Shown: one piece after another, positions 59,801-64,000 of the stretch
How positions within the stretch are numbered: position 1 is the stretch's first letter
Layout of the letters: each line of letters begins with the position of its first letter
Assembly: GCA_002118135.1 (NCBI GenBank)
Contig: BDIU01000156.1
Location: 194,231 to 258,230, forward strand
Length of the DNA: 64,000 nucleotides
Origin: Trebouxia sp. TZW2008
Lineage: Eukaryota > Chlorophyta > Trebouxiophyceae > Trebouxiales > Trebouxiaceae
Direction: 5' to 3'
The notes under the pieces: generated by a model
Database searches by the model: none
Told to the model about the DNA's origin: nothing
Seen by the model: only the letters and a program-made list of their open reading frames with translations
Translations under genes and position numbers: made by a program

Positions 59801-62800
59801 CATAACTCTGCAGCGGTTGATGCCTGATGCAGCCAGCGTGCTCAAGCTGTCTTTGACAACACTGGAAATCCAGGAGCCCTGCTTCACTGACCTGGTCATC
59901 CTGTACCGTAAGAGCAAGGCAGTCTTGGACCGGCCAAGCTCTGAGAAAGAGCCTCTGCCCAAGTACAGCAAGGCAAGCTCCAGGACAGACACGCTCCCTG
60001 TGGATTTGCATGCTTGATGTTGCTGTATGGGCAGGTGTCACATGCAGGTCAATTGTGTGCATTGCCCAAGTACAGCAAGGCAAGCTTTAGGAAATTCGCC
60101 AAACAATAAGCAAATTGTCTCAGCCATTTTGTGGCACATGCGGCCAGCTTTGTTCGCTGGCTGAAACATGCTGACATGCTGGCAGTTTGCTGTGATCTTG
60201 CATCCTTTGTGTTTGCAATCTGGCCAGGTGCCAAATGCAGGGCATCTTGTGCATTGCCCAAGTGCAGCAAGGAAAGCTTCAGGACTGACAGCCCACCATG
60301 GAATTGCACGCCTGGTGTGTCATTTGGTGACTAATCGGAACAGAAATTGTCGGTTTTGTCTGATTGATGTTCAGCAAATCAAGTGCTCAATGCAGGCCAG
60401 AACCCATGAGTTTCCCAAGCAAGTAGTAGGCCTATGCGTTGCGATCTGGGCAGGTGTTGCTCTGCATGCAGGCTGCCTTTGATGCTTCTCATGTACATGT
60501 AGCATCAGCATGTCTTCTCCTAAAGCATGCCTGATGTGCGGAGGAGCTTCAGAGTTATACCGCCTGCATTTGTACAGCATTGTGTGCCAAATGCTAGTTG
60601 TCATATGTTAAACACACAAAAATATTGCCTGCATCACAGGGCATGGCGCAGCGCAACATTGTGGTCAAGTCCTTCTCTGATGTGCCCATGGCAGATGTGG
60701 AGATGATCTTCCCTGAGAAGGCAGTGTTCATCAAGCCCTTCGTCCTCATTCAGCTGATAGTTACTGTGATCCTGGCTGTCATCACTGTTGTCACCACCTT
60801 AATACAGGTGAGCTCTGTCTAACATGGATCAGCAAGTGTGAGCAATGCTAAGGCAATAAACACAAGCCCTGTGCCATCAATGGTCACAGACTTGCCAATG
60901 AGTTGTCATGATTCTGCTAGATGCATATAGAAGTGTTGCAGTCTGACACACTGCTGGAAGCGGGCATGTCTTGGTCTGCTTTGTTCTGCGCACTCTTGAG
61001 CCAATGAATCTTGAATCTCAGGTCTCCAGAAGACTGGCAGCGGCAAATCTCCGAAAATCATGACAGCAGATGCGAACTTTTGTCATGCATTGTGCTGCGC
61101 CTGCTTGGGCTTGCCGCAAAAGTGGTATGTTTTGAGCCATGGTGGCAGTTGTCATTGCTGTGCTGTGACAACTGTCTCTCTGACTGACAAAATACCTCTT
61201 GTACTGAAAACCCCTTGCAGGTATGGCAGACCCAATCTGTTGTTGCCAAAGGCATGCTGACATCAGCAACATGGCAAAATGTCATCGCCAGCACATGCTG
61301 GCAGAGCACTGCGTTGCAGCTCACATTGGCCAGGGAACTAGCCATGGTCAAGCAGATTGCAATGTTGTCTTTCTCTGCTGCTCGCATTGGGTGTGACATA
61401 TCTGAAAGAGCTGACCTGTAACAGATTAGTGACTACAGTAATGACAGTCAGGAGCACGGTGACAATCAAAAGGATGAAAACATGGCCAGAGAACAAGTCA
61501 CAGTCAAGCAGCTGACTGACTTGTCCTTCGACACAAGCATCAGCCAATTATTGGCTTAGATAGCAGCCAGGTGTCCAGGGTACGGGCTGCTGCTGTTCTG
61601 ACCAACCTGTTTTGAGCAACACACCGCCCCCAAACACTCCTGTGCAAAGCCCATATTGTACGTGTGCACATGTGTTGTCAAGTGACTCACCTTTATTGCG
61701 TGTGCTGCAGAGCAAAGTGAGTCTGTTTGTGCTGGCCAGCATTGCGGCAGTAAGGGCAGCGCAAGTGTGGAGCAGAGCGTAGCTGCTGCTTTTATGTTGC
61801 TTGTTTGTACTCGCTTGACAACAAGCTATTGCTTTGCATACAGAGCAAGGTGAATCTGTCTGTGCTAGCGAGCATGGCCAGCATAGCAGCAGCACGGGCT
61901 GCACAAGTGTGGAGCAGAGCGCAACTGACCCGCCAGCAGATGCAGGACGCCATGACTCAAGGGCTGTATGAGAAGAGCGCTGACTCACAAGAGGGTGTCT
62001 TGCACACTGTGCTGAACCAGATGTCAGACCAGCACACCAAAGAAGTCATCATTGCCTACGCTGTGTTGCTGCTCAGAGGTAAGTTGCATCACACTGCCTG
62101 AGCTAAAGATTAGACTTTCATGTCTTCACAAAGCGAAACCCGCACTGCAGCATGAAGTGAAACTGACAGCTTCGACCAGTCAGGCAACAGTCACCTGGCA
62201 GCGCCATGCCTTTCTGAGAGTATTGCCTCATACAATGGCACAATGATCATATGCATTTGTTGGCAGCCATGCAAGCCAAAGTTGCTGCCTGAGCACACCA
62301 CAAATTGTACACCAGCCCTTCCATGTGTGAATTACTCACAGTCTGCTCAGGTGCTTGTATCCGACAGGCTGCTTCTGCTTCTGCAGGTGAGGCCGTGACA
62401 CAAGACGGCTTGGACAAGAGGTGTGAGATGTGGTTGGAGCGTATCTTTGGACTCAGGCTGGACTTTGCCATTGAGAATAGCCTGCCTGTGTGCTTAGAAG
62501 ATGGCGTCATTGAGCGTGATGATCAAGTAAGCTCTTTCTTGGTGGTGCATGCAGTCATTTATCTTGCAGGATTATGCTTTGCGCCATACATCTGAACATG
62601 ACATCTGCATGCCTGACCTTGATATTTCCAATCTCAAATGGGAATGTTTTTGGACTTGTGATGCGAGAACATGTGGTCATCTGCACAACTTCAGTCATGC
62701 AAGTCATCTCCAGCCCAGATTGCAGGGCAAATGCCAATTTGAGCAGTGAACACGCATGCACAAACACAGTGCTGGCAGCAAGTGACCTCATTTCTGCCAT

Positions 62801-64000
62801 GCACTCATGTAGTGAGCCTGAACCAACTGAAATCCAAGCAAATCCTGCATCATGCGCAGCAAATGTATGGACTATAAGTCTCTACAACTTTTTGCAGAGC
62901 ATGTTGAGGCCATTGACCCCAGCCAAAGCCCTCAAGGTCCTGAAGCACAAGTGGGAGCACCACTTTGACAAGCAGGTCAGTCTTTGGCATTGGCATCTTG
63001 GTTTTCTGTTGAACTCACACGAATGGCAAGCTATTTGACATAGCACTGCTTTGAGCTGATTTATTGCAGCATTCTGCAGCCTCACACAGATGCTTACATG
63101 CTTCCAGTGATGCATAGCTTGCACTGACTCCACATGTTGGCTTCATAAGATTCAGCAGGCCTGTTGATCAGCACTCGCACATGCTGCCAGCATTTCTGCA
63201 AGTATCTTGCATGGCTCATTCACATGACCAGCTGTGCATCGCAGTCAACATGACCAATTCTGCATGTTGACCCAAGCAATGAGTGTGTGTGAAACGCTGT
63301 GTGCGCGCTGCAGACAGCAGGTGGCGCTGATGTGAAGGTGCCAGGCTCTGAGCCAATCACACAAGAGCGCCCAGTGAGTCTCTTGCTGTTACTGCTGTTG
63401 ATGAGTCATAGATGAAGTGCTGCATCTACGCACGTTTGTTGCCAACGTGGCAAGGGCTTACAAGCATCAAGAACACACACAGTCTTGCGTGATCCATGGT
63501 TGCCTTCAGAGCTCAGCAAATCGAGCAAGCAAAAGCAATGGCTTGCACATTGTCATTGGTCTCAGCGCGCACCACGTGGAATGATGCATCACAGCATTAG
63601 GATCATTACTCAGATGCATCGCAGCCTTTCTGAGCATGTAGTGCTGAGGCGACCACCCCATGACCTGCAAGCTTTGTTGTTGCAATATAACACGAGCAGC
63701 ACCTTCAGATGCCAGACATGTGACAGCTTTGTTGGTCACAATGCAATGCGTCAGCAATGTGATATGCATGCTTTGCTGTTGCAGTATGACATGAGCATTA
63801 CCTCTGAGAGTCAGCAGCGCCAGCCGGAGCCTCAGCCCATCCCCTCAGCAGCCCCTCAGCACTTGTCAAATCTCACTCAGAGGCGGCCAGCTGAGTATGA
63901 CTCAGCTCCAGGGCAGTACACTGCATCAGCCTCAGGGGCAGGGCAGTACCAGGGGTCAGGCGCAGGACAGTATCAGGGGTCAGGAGGGCTGTACACTAGT
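56899..64000 (+). CDS. DUF3754 (TMEM143-like) protein, 14 exons visible, 3' end outside window
   Basis: Exons: 56899-57169, 57242-57332, 57414-57487, 57855-57988, 58402-58542, 58883-59008, 59207-59323, 59790-~59999, 60640-60807, 61844-62078, 62387-62526, 62898-62975, 63314-63373 and 63785-64000 (open). This gives 687 codons so far, all phases consistent. The N-terminus is Gln-rich. The conserved region has RFISVPTTDLIEAF, FERFSDICKLFEANSRLDF, RVQDNFRLFSAAAKG, FNMPIEVKWDVMDTLLLARF, VVKSFSDVPMADVEMIFPEK and two hydrophobic helices (PFVLIQLIVTVILAVITVV and an Ala/Ser helix near 61850). It continues with EVIIAYAVLL, DKRCEMWLERIFGLRLDFAI and LKVLKHKWEHHF. DUF3754 proteins of plants and algae are predicted membrane proteins of unknown function. 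The C-terminus entering at 63785 is Gln/Gly/Ser/Tyr-rich with a GAGQYQGS repeat. The donor at 59999 is weak (CCT|GTGGAT). Confidence 0.88.
59388..59418. repeat. 12-bp tandem repeat, about 2.5 copies
   Basis: CTGTACAGTAGC is repeated twice with a third partial copy, in a DUF3754-gene intron. Confidence 0.85.
60050..60325 (+). repeat. Two relics of the 3' part of DUF3754 exon 59790-59999
   Basis: GCCCAAGTACAGCAAGGCAA recurs at ~60063 and, diverged, at ~60256 with the following bases for the Ser-Arg-Thr-Asp segment. Both are downstream of the real exon. Confidence 0.85.
61404..61480 (-). repeat. Inverted relic of the 3' part of DUF3754 exon 60640-60807
   Basis: Read on the minus strand, the copy encodes FILLIVTVLLTVITVVTNLL, closely matching FVLIQLIVTVILAVITVVTT of the true exon. 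It continues through the donor into GTCAGCTCT (true: GTGAGCTCT). It is the only relic found in inverted orientation. Confidence 0.9.
61711..61785 (+). repeat. Relic of the 5' part of DUF3754 exon 61844-62078
   Basis: It reads SKVSLFVLASIAAVRAAQVW and then hits a stop. The true exon reads SKVNLSVLASMASIAAARAA. The acceptor TGCAG is retained, 133 bp upstream. Confidence 0.92.
63665..63712 (+). repeat. Relic of the 5' part of DUF3754 exon 63785-64000
   Basis: GCTTTGTTGTTGCAATATAACACGAGCA matches the intron end and exon start GCTTTGCTGTTGCAGTATGACATGAGCA. The AG acceptor is changed to AA. It is 112 bp upstream. Confidence 0.88.

Overview
This window is nuclear DNA from a photosynthetic eukaryote, most likely a green alga (Chlorophyta, perhaps trebouxiophyte-like; genus not determined). 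The reasons are spliced genes with GT-AG introns and short exons in long introns, a chloroplast ALB3-type insertase, a plant-type GSK3/shaggy kinase, a DAWDLE/SNIP1 FHA protein and a plant/algal DUF3754 protein. I found no bacterial operon, transposase, rRNA, tRNA or CRISPR array. Exon models were built by hand from splice sites, reading phase and family similarity. For GSK3, SEM1, DAWDLE, PP4R3, GDH and ALB3 the summed coding exons are an exact multiple of three, which supports those models.

Layout: 1-3349 is intron-like sequence made of a degenerate ~0.4 kb tandem repeat, leading into the last exon of a ubiquitin-specific protease (3350-3916, +). Then come GSK3 (5252-10858, -), divergent SEM1/DSS1 (11417-11704, +), DAWDLE/SNIP1 (12272-16159, -), divergent PP4R3/SMEK (17065-34606, +, 23 exons over 17.5 kb), a 126-aa protein with a polyketide-dehydratase-like tail (35146-35726, +), a plastid-type SAM methyltransferase (36607-40139, +), an intronless F-box protein (40731-41768, +), glutamate dehydrogenase (42595-48576, -), divergent ALB3 (49339-54130, +), a J-domain membrane protein (54709-56241, -), and a divergent DUF3754/TMEM143-like gene (56899 to beyond 64000, +). 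Four divergent pairs share 0.56-0.9 kb intergenic regions.

The most unusual property is in the introns. In at least seven genes, real exons are flanked by decaying partial copies of themselves ('exon relics'), often in tandem series with 110-200 bp spacing. Every clear direct-orientation case follows one geometry. Relics upstream of an exon copy its 5' part together with the acceptor region. Relics downstream copy its 3' part together with the donor region. This is what repeated tandem duplications straddling a splice junction would leave. One relic, in the DUF3754 gene, is inverted. Several introns also carry long near-perfect hairpins, and two hold arrays of ~165 bp or ~400 bp degenerate repeats.

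The genes form no single pathway. They are conserved housekeeping functions: proteasome lid, PP4 phosphatase targeting, GSK3 signalling, small-RNA/splicing factor, mitochondrial glutamate catabolism and thylakoid protein insertion.
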